A stretch of 64,000 nucleotides of DNA from assembly GCF_010686765.1 (NCBI RefSeq), contig NZ_JAAGWF010000005.1, positions 62,001-126,000 on the forward strand, written 5' to 3'. The notes under the pieces were generated by a model. It saw only the letters and a program-made list of their open reading frames with translations. It was not told the origin of the DNA and did not search any database. This document shows positions 57,399 through 64,000 of this stretch, piece by piece. Source of the DNA: Geodermatophilus sabuli (GTDB lineage Bacteria > Actinomycetota > Actinomycetes > Mycobacteriales > Geodermatophilaceae). Position numbers and translations under genes: made by a program. Position 1 is the stretch's first letter. The number at the start of each line of letters is the position of its first letter.

Positions 57399-58286
57399 AT
57401 GGCAGCCGACACCCCGATGAGCCAGGCGGTCCGGCTGGGCGCGGCCGCCGACGCCCTCGCGGCCCTCGCCGCACACCTGCGCCTGGAGACCGAGCGGCTC
57501 CCGGCCGATCCCGCCGTCCGGGCGGTGCTGGCCGACGTGGCCGCCGAGCTCGTGGGCGGGGACGTCGGCGGAGCGGGCGCGGCCCCGGTCGTCGGGCTGG
57601 CCCGGACCGTCCTCCGGCAGGCCGCCGAGCTGGTGGAGAACCCCGGCCGGGCCGGCGGCTGGGACCAGGTGGACTCGCCCCTGCTGCAGAGCATCGGCCG
57701 GCTGTCGATGGGGATCGCCGACGCCGTCCGGTCCGCCGAGGACGTGCTGCCGGGCCTCGCCGACGCCCTGCACCGCCCCGACGCCGAACTGCTCGACGTC
57801 GGCACCGGCACCGGGTGGCTGGCGATCGCCCTCGCCCGCGCCTACCCCGGCCTGCGGATCACCGGCATCGACGTCTTCGCACCCGCGCTGGAGCTGGCGC
57901 GGGCCAACGTCGCCGACGCCGGGCTGACCGACCGGATCGACCTGCGGCTGCAGGACGCCGCCGAGCTCGACGAGGCCGGCGCCTTCGACGTCGTGTGGCT
58001 GCCGATGCCGTTCCTGCCGGCCACGGTCGTGCCCGGGGTCGTCGCGGCGGCCTGCCGGTCCCTGCGCCCCGGGGGCTGGCTGCTGCCCGGCACCTTCGCC
58101 GGGCCACCCGACCGGCTCGGACAGCTGCTCACCGACCTGCGCACCGTGCGCAGCGGCGGCCATCCGTGGCGGCCCGACGAGCTGCTCGCCGTCCTGGACG
58201 GCAGCGGGCTGACCGACGTCACCGAGGTGCCCCGCACGTGGGCAGCGCCGGTGCGGCTCCACGCCGGGCGGCGCGGAGGGTCCTGA
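57399..58286 (+). CDS. Class I SAM-dependent methyltransferase
   Basis: A 295-residue protein. A helical N-terminal part (1-125; LETERLPADPAVRAVLADVA, SIGRLSMGIADAVRSAEDVL) precedes the Rossmann fold: LLDVGTGTGWLAIALARAYP near residue 131, ITGIDVFAPALELARANV, and FDVVWLPMPFLPATVVPGVV. The helical start with a winged-helix-like dimerisation role resembles O-methyltransferases of secondary metabolism (HGWDE-type), though the substrate is not evident. ATG 57399. Between a hydrolase and a ligase gene, it may belong to a small acyl modification unit. Confidence 0.83.
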   Translation: MAADTPMSQAVRLGAAADALAALAAHLRLETERLPADPAVRAVLADVAAELVGGDVGGAGAAPVVGLARTVLRQAAELVENPGRAGGWDQVDSPLLQSIGRLSMGIADAVRSAEDVLPGLADALHRPDAELLDVGTGTGWLAIALARAYPGLRITGIDVFAPALELARANVADAGLTDRIDLRLQDAAELDEAGAFDVVWLPMPFLPATVVPGVVAAACRSLRPGGWLLPGTFAGPPDRLGQLLTDLRTVRSGGHPWRPDELLAVLDGSGLTDVTEVPRTWAAPVRLHAGRRGGS

Positions 58287-58354
58287 GTCCCTGGCGGCGC
58301 GGCGCCCGCAGTCGCGACCGTGGTCGGCATCCAGCGCGCCGACCGGGAGCCGCC

Positions 58355-59899
58355 ATGAACCTCACCCAGGGCCTGCACCGCGCGGTGCAGCAGCACCCCG
58401 ACGACGTGGCCACGGTCTCCGCCGGCCGGGTCCGCACCCACGCCGAGTCGGTCGACCGGATCGCCCGGCTGGCCGGCGCGCTGCGGGAGCTGGGCGTCAC
58501 CGACGGAGCCCGCGCCGCGATCCTGTCGCTCAACTCCGACCGGTTCGCGGAGTTCCTGGGCGCCACGCTGTGGGCGGGCGGGGTCGTCGTCCCGGTGAAC
58601 ATCCGCTGGAGCGTGCCGGAGATCGCCGAGTCCCTCGCCGAGGTCGACGCCGGGGTGCTCGTCGTCGACGACGTCTTCGCCGCGTGCGTGGACGGGATCC
58701 GGGCGGCGCACCCGGGCCTGCGGCACGTGGTGCACGCCGGCGACGGTCCGGTGCCGGAGGGCACGCTCGGCTTCGAGCAGCTGGTCGCTGGACACGAGCC
58801 GGTGGACGACGTCCGCCGCGGCGGCGACGACCTCGCGGGGATCTTCTACACCGGCGGGACGACCGGCCGGTCCAAGGGCGTGATGCTCAGCCACGCCAAC
58901 CTGATCACCTCGGCGTCGGCCTGGCTGGCGGCGAACACGATCGAGGGCGAGGGCGCCTACCTGCACGCCGCCCCGATGTTCCACCTCGCCGACTTCTCGG
59001 CGTGGGTGGACGTGACGATCGTGGGGGGGACCCACGTGATGATCCCCGTCTTCGACCCGGTCGCCGTCCTGGGTGCGATCGCCGAGCACCGCGTCACCGA
59101 CGTCCTGCTCGTGCCGGCGATGATCCAGCTCGTCGTCGACCACCCGCGGGCCGCCGAGTTCGACCTCACCAGCGTGCGGCAGGTGCTGTACGGGGCCTCG
59201 CCGATCTCCGAGGGCGTGCTGGCCCGGGCGGTGAAGACCTTTCCGAACGCCGGCTTCACGCAGGCCTACGGGATGACCGAGCTCGCCCCGCTGGCCACGA
59301 TCCTCGCGCCGGCCGACCACCAGGACCCGGTGCGCCGCCGCTCCGCCGGCCGGGCCGCGTACTGCTGCGAGGTGCGCATCGTCGGCCCGGACGACGTCGA
59401 GGTCCCGCGCGGCCAGGTCGGCGAGGTGGTCGTGCGCGGCGGCAACGTGATGCTCGGGTACTGGCAGCGGCCGGCGGAGACCGCGGAGGCGCTGCGCGGC
59501 GGCTGGATGCACACCGGCGACGCCGCGTACATGGACGACGACGGGTACGTCTACATCACCGACCGGATCAAGGACATGATCATCACCGGCGGGGAGAACG
59601 TGTACTCCGCCGAGGTGGAGAGCGTGCTCTCCCAGCACCCGGGCGTGGCCACCTGCGCGGTGATCGGCGTCCCCGACGAGACGTGGGGCGAGCGGGTGCA
59701 CGCCGTCGTCGTCCCCGCCGGGGGTACCGCGCCCGCGCTGGAGGAGCTCCAGGCGTTCTGCGACGGGCGGATCGCCGGGTTCAAGAAGCCGCGGTCGATG
59801 GAGGTCGTCGCCGCCCTGCCGCTGTCGGCCGCGGGCAAGGTGCTCAAGCGCGAGCTGCGCGCGCCGCACTGGGCGGGCCAAGAGCGCGCCGTGCACTGA
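58355..59899 (+). CDS. AMP-forming acyl-CoA synthetase/ligase
   Basis: A 514-residue adenylate-forming ligase. A3 core FYTGGTTGRSKGVMLSHANL near residue 165, A5-like TQAYGMTELAPLATI, the A7 hinge TGDAAYMDDDGYVYITDRIK and A8 ITGGENVYSAEVE, and A10 catalytic Lys in LPLSAAGKVLKREL are all present. It activates a carboxylic acid with ATP and transfers it to CoA. The lack of a long N-terminal membrane part suggests a cytosolic fatty-acid or aryl substrate. ATG 58355 follows GGGAG. It ends the hydrolase-methyltransferase-ligase run and is convergent with the AAA ATPase gene. Confidence 0.92.
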   Translation: MNLTQGLHRAVQQHPDDVATVSAGRVRTHAESVDRIARLAGALRELGVTDGARAAILSLNSDRFAEFLGATLWAGGVVVPVNIRWSVPEIAESLAEVDAGVLVVDDVFAACVDGIRAAHPGLRHVVHAGDGPVPEGTLGFEQLVAGHEPVDDVRRGGDDLAGIFYTGGTTGRSKGVMLSHANLITSASAWLAANTIEGEGAYLHAAPMFHLADFSAWVDVTIVGGTHVMIPVFDPVAVLGAIAEHRVTDVLLVPAMIQLVVDHPRAAEFDLTSVRQVLYGASPISEGVLARAVKTFPNAGFTQAYGMTELAPLATILAPADHQDPVRRRSAGRAAYCCEVRIVGPDDVEVPRGQVGEVVVRGGNVMLGYWQRPAETAEALRGGWMHTGDAAYMDDDGYVYITDRIKDMIITGGENVYSAEVESVLSQHPGVATCAVIGVPDETWGERVHAVVVPAGGTAPALEELQAFCDGRIAGFKKPRSMEVVAALPLSAAGKVLKRELRAPHWAGQERAVH

Positions 59900-59923
59900 C
59901 CCACGACCCACACTCCCCGTTGA

Positions 59924-61471
59924 TCATGGGGGCAGGGGGGCGGACCCCGGCGGTGCGAGACCGGGGGACGGCGGCGCCAGACCCGCGGCCGCGCCGCCGC
60001 CACCGCTTCCGCCGCCACCGCCGGCGCCCAGCAGGGTGCGGGTCATCGCGTTGCGGGTGTCCAGCAGCTCGTCGAGCGCCGCGGTGAGGTCGCCGGCCGA
60101 CACCGCCAGCGCGCCCTCGGCCGTCCGCTCGGCCGCGAACAGCGCCGCCCGCCGGATCAGCTCCTTGAGGAACGACGCGGTGACGCCGTCGGTGCGGTCG
60201 AGCACCTCGTCCAGCCCGCTGGTGTCGATCGCCAGCCCGCCGCGGTAGAGGTCGAACAGCGCCCGGCGGGCGTCGCGGTCGGGCAGCGTCAGCTCCACCG
60301 CCTGGTCGACCCGCCCCGGCCGGGCGGCGAGCGCCGGCTCGAGCAGGTCGGCCCGGTTGGTGGTCAGCAGGAACACCACGTCGGCGTCCTCGGCCAGCCC
60401 GTCCATCTCGTTGAGCAGCTGGAACAGCAGCGGGTGCTGGCCGGGGTGCATGCCGCGGTCCTCGGCGATCAGGTCGACGTCCTCCACGACGATCATGGCC
60501 GGCTGCAGCGTCCGGGCGACCGAGCAGGCCTCGGCGATCAGGTGCAGCGCGCCGCCGGTCAGCTGGACGACGGTGGTGCCGGGCAGCCGGCCGATCAGGT
60601 ACCGGACGGTGTGCGTCTTGCCCACCCCCGGCGGGCCGTAGAGCAGCAGCCCCCGCTTGAGGTGCTGCCCGGCGGCCAGCAGCCGGACCTTGTGCCGGGC
60701 GACGTCGACCACCTGCCGCTCGATCTCGCCCATCGTCCCGGCGTCGAGCACGAGCTGCCCGGACTCCAGCCGCGGCCGCCGGTGGAACTGCAGCAGCGTC
60801 TGCCCGTGGCCGAACACCTCCTGGCCGAAGGAGAGCACCTGCCCGCGGAAGACGTTCTCCCGGTCGGCGGCCGCACGGATCGCCCGCAGCGCCGACCGGG
60901 CGGCGGTGGGGTCGGTCGACAGCGCCTGCACCGACACGTGGTTGATGCCGGTCTCGGGCTCGGCGGCCCGCACCAGCAGCGCCGTCCGGACCGCGCCGTC
61001 GGCCACCAGGTGGATCGCACACCGCAGGCACGGCCGGGTCTCGCCGTCCGGGCCGCAGGGCAGGTTGACCGTCGCGGCGTTGCCCGGCCGGGGCCCGAAC
61101 GGGTCGTCGGGCTGCCCGTCGGCCGCCAGCAGCTCGGCCAGGCCGAAGGGCCGGTGCCGGAAGTTGACGATGCCGACCAGGTCGGTGCCGCGGTCCCCGG
61201 CGGCGAGCCAGGCGTCCAGCCCGGCCTGCACGTTGACGTGCTCGTAGCCCGGCCAGGTCTCCTCGACGACGTCGCCGTGGGCGGCCTCGCCCAGGTGGCC
61301 GGCGAGCAGCGACGCGAGGGTCACCCGGTCGTCGGCCCGCGCCGCCCGGGTGACCGCCTTGACGCCGCGGCGGGCCAGCTTGCCGAGGTCGGCGAGCTCC
61401 AGCGGCCGGTCGTCGACGGGCGCGGCGCCGTCGACAGGAGCAGGTCCGTAGGCCGTCCATCCCCGTTGCAC
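59924..61471 (-). CDS. AAA-family ATPase with N-terminal Cys-rich segment and Gly/Pro tail
   Basis: A 515-residue AAA+ protein. Residues about 1-250 form a non-ATPase N-part that includes a Cys-rich loop (CGPDGETRPCLRC). The AAA domain has GPPGVGKTH near residue 278, VVEDVDLIAED, LLTTNRADLLEPALAARPGR with the Arg fingers, and sensor 2 TASFLKELIRRA. It resembles FtsH/Bcs1-type remodellers. The C-terminal 35 residues are a Gly run then Pro/Ala (GAGGGGGSGGGGAAAG), probably a flexible tail. GTG 61471 is preferred to leave room for the divergent peptidase promoter; a GTG at 61576 is in frame. Confidence 0.85.
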   Translation of the reverse strand: MQRGWTAYGPAPVDGAAPVDDRPLELADLGKLARRGVKAVTRAARADDRVTLASLLAGHLGEAAHGDVVEETWPGYEHVNVQAGLDAWLAAGDRGTDLVGIVNFRHRPFGLAELLAADGQPDDPFGPRPGNAATVNLPCGPDGETRPCLRCAIHLVADGAVRTALLVRAAEPETGINHVSVQALSTDPTAARSALRAIRAAADRENVFRGQVLSFGQEVFGHGQTLLQFHRRPRLESGQLVLDAGTMGEIERQVVDVARHKVRLLAAGQHLKRGLLLYGPPGVGKTHTVRYLIGRLPGTTVVQLTGGALHLIAEACSVARTLQPAMIVVEDVDLIAEDRGMHPGQHPLLFQLLNEMDGLAEDADVVFLLTTNRADLLEPALAARPGRVDQAVELTLPDRDARRALFDLYRGGLAIDTSGLDEVLDRTDGVTASFLKELIRRAALFAAERTAEGALAVSAGDLTAALDELLDTRNAMTRTLLGAGGGGGSGGGGAAAGLAPPSPGLAPPGSAPLPP

Positions 61472-61605
61472 CGCGGCAGCCTGGCAGGTCGGCACGCCGC
61501 CCACCAGCGACTTGTCCGCGTGCGGTACGGGCCGGTGGACGCCCGATCTACTCTCGGCGCGCAGGCGGCGGACCACCCGGCGCGGGAGAAGTGGGGACGG
61601 ACCTG

Positions 61606-63474
61606 GTGACGACGGACGCGAGCGTGCGGCCTGCCGACGTCGAGGAAGCGGTCGCGCTCGGCGAGCACCTCGTCGACGCCTGGGGCAGCTGGGGGCCGAA
61701 CATGACCCCCGACGCGACCTGCGTGGCGTTCCTCAGCGACCGGTCGGGCACCCCGCAGGTGTGGGTCCAGGACGTCGTCATCGACGGCCCCGCGCCGCCC
61801 GCCCGGCACATCCCGCTCTCCGACGACCCGGTCGTGGCGGTCCGGTGGGCCGCCGACAGCCGCTGGCTCGCCTGCGAGGTGGCCACCGACGGCGGCGTCC
61901 GGACCGCGGTGTGGGTGGTCCGGCCCGACGGCTCCGACGCCCGGCGCATCGCGGGCGGGCCCGACGAGCACGCGGAGCTCGGCCCCTGGACCCGCAGCGG
62001 CCACCGGTTCGTCGTCACGTTCCCCGGGACGGCGCCCGGCGCCCCCACCCACGCCTACCTCGCCGACCCCGCCACCGGCCGGCTCGACCCGCTGGCCGAG
62101 GGCGAGCTCATCCACGTGCTCGACGTGTCGCTGGAGGAGCGGTTCATCGTCATCCGGGACGGCGAGCGCGGCCAGCAGTACGTGGTCGTCGTCGACCGGC
62201 TCACCAACGAGGACTTCAGCGCCCTGCCGCACGGCGCCACCGGCTCCACCGAGGTGGCCCTCATCCGCCCGGCCCCCCAGGACCACGGCGGGCCGGTGTA
62301 CGTCTACCTCGCCTCCGACGTCGGGCTGCCCCGCCGGCAGCTGATCGGGCTGCCCTTCGGGCCCAACGGGTGGCGCGGTGAGGCGCGCACGCTGGCCGCC
62401 CGCGAGGACGCCGAGCTGGAGTTCGTGGACGCCGACGACGCCGGCCGGCTGCTGCTGCTGGTGTGGAACGTCGCCGGCCGCAGCGAGCTCGAGCTGCTCG
62501 ACACCGCGACCGGCGGCCGCACCCCGATCGCCGGTCTCCCCGGCTACGTGGCCGCCGACCCGGTGCTCAGCCGCGACGGGTCCAGCGTCGTCCTCGGCGT
62601 CCAGGGGCCGACCCGCCCGCGCGAGCTGTGGCACCTCGACACCACCACGCACGCCTGGACGCGGATCACCTCCGCCCCGCCCCTGCCCGCGCGGCGGCTC
62701 GTCGTCCCCCGGCTGGAGACCTTCGCCGGGCACGACGGCCTGCCGCTGACCGGCTGGCTGTACCGGGCGCCGGGATCGACCGGCCCCGGCCCGGTCGCGC
62801 TGAGCCTGCACGGCGGCCCGGAGGACCAGGAGCGGCCGGCGTTCGCGCCGCTGCACCAGACCCTGGCGGCGGCCGGGATCACCGTCTTCGCGCCCAACAT
62901 CCGCGGCTCGTCGGGCTTCGGCCGCGAGTTCGTGCACGCCGACGACGTCGGCGGCCGGTACGACGCGTTCGCCGACGTCCTGGCCGCGGCGCAGCACCTG
63001 GTCGACACCGGGGTTGCCGACCGGCAGCGGATGGCGGTGACCGGCCGGTCCTACGGCGGCTACCTGACCCTGACGTCGCTGGCGTTCTCGCCGGGCGTGT
63101 TCGCCGCCGGCGTGGACATCTGCGGGATGTCGGACCTGGTCACGTTCTACCGCGACAGCGAGCCGTGGATCGCCGCGGCGGCGGTGTCGAAGTACGGGCA
63201 CCCCGAGCGGGACCGGGCGCTGCTCGAGGACATCTCGCCGCTGCGGGCGGCCGACCAGATCGACGTCCCGCTGCTCGTGGTGCACGGGGAGCACGACACC
63301 AACGTGCCGATCGGCGAGGCGCACCAGATCGTGCTCGCGCTGCGCGAGCTCGACCGGCAGGTGCAGTACCTGGAGCTCGCCGGCGAGGGGCACGTCTACC
63401 GGCGGGCCACGTCGCGCAAGCTGCTGGCCGCCACGATGGTGCGGTTCCTCGCCGGGGCGCTCGCCGTCCGCTGA
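61606..63474 (+). CDS. S9 family (prolyl oligopeptidase-type) peptidase
   Basis: A 622-residue serine peptidase. Residues about 20-360 form a beta-propeller (MTPDATCVAFLSDRSGTPQV, GHRFVVTFPGTAPGAPTHAY). The C-terminal hydrolase has Ser482 in TGRSYGGYLTL, Asp564 in HGEHDTNVP and His596 in GEGHVYRR as the triad. It cleaves small peptides after proline or related bonds, cytosolic as there is no signal peptide. GTG 61606 follows GGGGA; a GTG 15 bases upstream is the alternative. It is divergent from the AAA ATPase gene. Confidence 0.92.
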   Translation: MTTDASVRPADVEEAVALGEHLVDAWGSWGPNMTPDATCVAFLSDRSGTPQVWVQDVVIDGPAPPARHIPLSDDPVVAVRWAADSRWLACEVATDGGVRTAVWVVRPDGSDARRIAGGPDEHAELGPWTRSGHRFVVTFPGTAPGAPTHAYLADPATGRLDPLAEGELIHVLDVSLEERFIVIRDGERGQQYVVVVDRLTNEDFSALPHGATGSTEVALIRPAPQDHGGPVYVYLASDVGLPRRQLIGLPFGPNGWRGEARTLAAREDAELEFVDADDAGRLLLLVWNVAGRSELELLDTATGGRTPIAGLPGYVAADPVLSRDGSSVVLGVQGPTRPRELWHLDTTTHAWTRITSAPPLPARRLVVPRLETFAGHDGLPLTGWLYRAPGSTGPGPVALSLHGGPEDQERPAFAPLHQTLAAAGITVFAPNIRGSSGFGREFVHADDVGGRYDAFADVLAAAQHLVDTGVADRQRMAVTGRSYGGYLTLTSLAFSPGVFAAGVDICGMSDLVTFYRDSEPWIAAAAVSKYGHPERDRALLEDISPLRAADQIDVPLLVVHGEHDTNVPIGEAHQIVLALRELDRQVQYLELAGEGHVYRRATSRKLLAATMVRFLAGALAVR

Positions 63475-63480
63475 CCCCGC

Positions 63481-64000
63481 TCAGCCGGCCAGCACCGCCC
63501 AGCCGTGCGGCGGCAGCTGGGCGCTCCCGCCACCGACCGTCGCCGCGCCGGCGAGCAGCTCGCCGGCGCCGGGAGCGGGCACGCGGGCGGGGGCGTCGGC
63601 GAGGTTGAGCGCGACCAGCAGCCGGCCGCCGTCCCCCGCGCTGCGGTAGACCAGCTGCTCGTTGGCCACGTGCACCGCCTCGGTGCGGGCGCGGTGCAGC
63701 CAGCGGTGCCGGCGGCGCAGGCCGATCAGCTCCTGGTGCAGCCGGTACACCGGCGCCCCGAACGGGCCAGCCCCGACGGGTCGGCGGGGAACGCGGGGCG
63801 GATCGCGTCGTCCCCGCCGGCGCGGTGCTCCTTCACCCCGCGGAAGCCGTGCTCGTCGCCGGACCAGACCGCCGGGGTGCCGCCGACGGTGAACAGCACG
63901 ACGAGGGCGTGCGCCAGGTGCCGCTGGTCGGGCAGCTGGCTGGCGATCCGGGTGACGTCGTGGTTGCCGACGAAGGTCCACGGCACGAAGGACTCCAGGA
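63481..64000 (-). pseudogene. GH13 (alpha-amylase family) glycosidase, frameshifted, 5' part outside window
   Basis: From the right edge inward the minus strand encodes PWTFVGNHDVTRIAS and LFTVGGTPAVWSGDEHGFRG, the late catalytic barrel of GH13 with the NHDV transition-state residues and the GDEHG loop. Near 63764-63766 the frame changes: the barrel end and C-domain (PFGAPVYRLHQELIGLRRRH, LLVALNLADAPARVPAPGAG, stop at 63481) continue in another frame. Restoring one base in the run of G (plus strand gaacgggcc) joins both parts. It is either a recent frameshift mutation or a sequencing error. Family members cleave or transfer alpha-1,4 glucan links. Confidence 0.75.

Overview
The window is typical high-GC actinobacterial chromosome. 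G+C is roughly 75% by eye, GTG starts are common, genes often overlap by four bases (GTGA or ATGA), and terminators are hairpins without a U tract. BTAD/SARP-type regulation, a TIGR03086 (DinB/mycothiol-type) protein, a DUF222-HNH '13E12' gene and an SBD-HNH restriction enzyme fit a soil or rock actinobacterium, most likely Geodermatophilaceae (Blastococcus, Geodermatophilus or Modestobacter). The taxon is an inference from gene content. I found no rRNA, tRNA, CRISPR array, integrase or transposase.

1-18.7 kb is housekeeping and regulatory: a secreted beta-propeller protein (cut by the window start), an ADP-ribosylglycohydrolase fused to a dual-specificity phosphatase, a PfkB sugar kinase, a secreted ScyD-like protein, a NarL-type two-component system divergent from an ABC exporter, a 1084-residue BTAD-ATPase regulator, a hemerythrin divergent from a membrane protein, a three-module response-regulator/glutaredoxin/thioredoxin-reductase-like flavoprotein, a HAD protein, a DUF3048 protein and a YjdF-like membrane protein.

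18.75-31.9 kb is a defence-type island. A RecB-nuclease/RNase-H/SF1 helicase is divergent from a phosphorothioate-sensing SBD-HNH enzyme. These are followed by a GIY-YIG protein, a SauUSI-like PLD-SF2-DUF3427 protein and a DUF2075 helicase with a PD-(D/E)XK-like N-terminus. A convergent operon then encodes three different nuclease folds (EEP, PD-(D/E)XK, a second GIY-YIG) with four-base overlaps, divergent from an HhH-GPD glycosylase-like gene. The right edge carries a truncated copy of an enoyl-CoA hydratase gene whose intact copy lies at 45.6-46.4 kb. This is the strongest candidate for an undescribed system.

32.3-40.4 kb is a catabolic cluster bracketed by two paralogous ABM-barrel genes that share a hairpin leader. 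It holds an SDR, an aldehyde dehydrogenase, a class-I amidotransferase hydrolase and a glutamine-synthetase-like ligase in one operon, divergent from an ethanolamine-type permease and a FadR regulator. The simplest reading is ethanolamine use through gamma-glutamylation.

40.5-64 kb holds a SWIM-SNF2 helicase, a DUF222-HNH gene, the enoyl-CoA hydratase, secreted and lipoproteins, a DUF4407 membrane protein, tandem RibD/DHFR-like reductases, a TIGR03086 protein, an EthD-like protein, a tightly tiled AraC - zinc-ribbon - broken SnoaL - SpoIIE phosphatase operon, an alpha/beta hydrolase, a methyltransferase, an acyl-CoA ligase, an AAA ATPase, an S9 peptidase and a frameshifted GH13 glycosidase cut by the window end.
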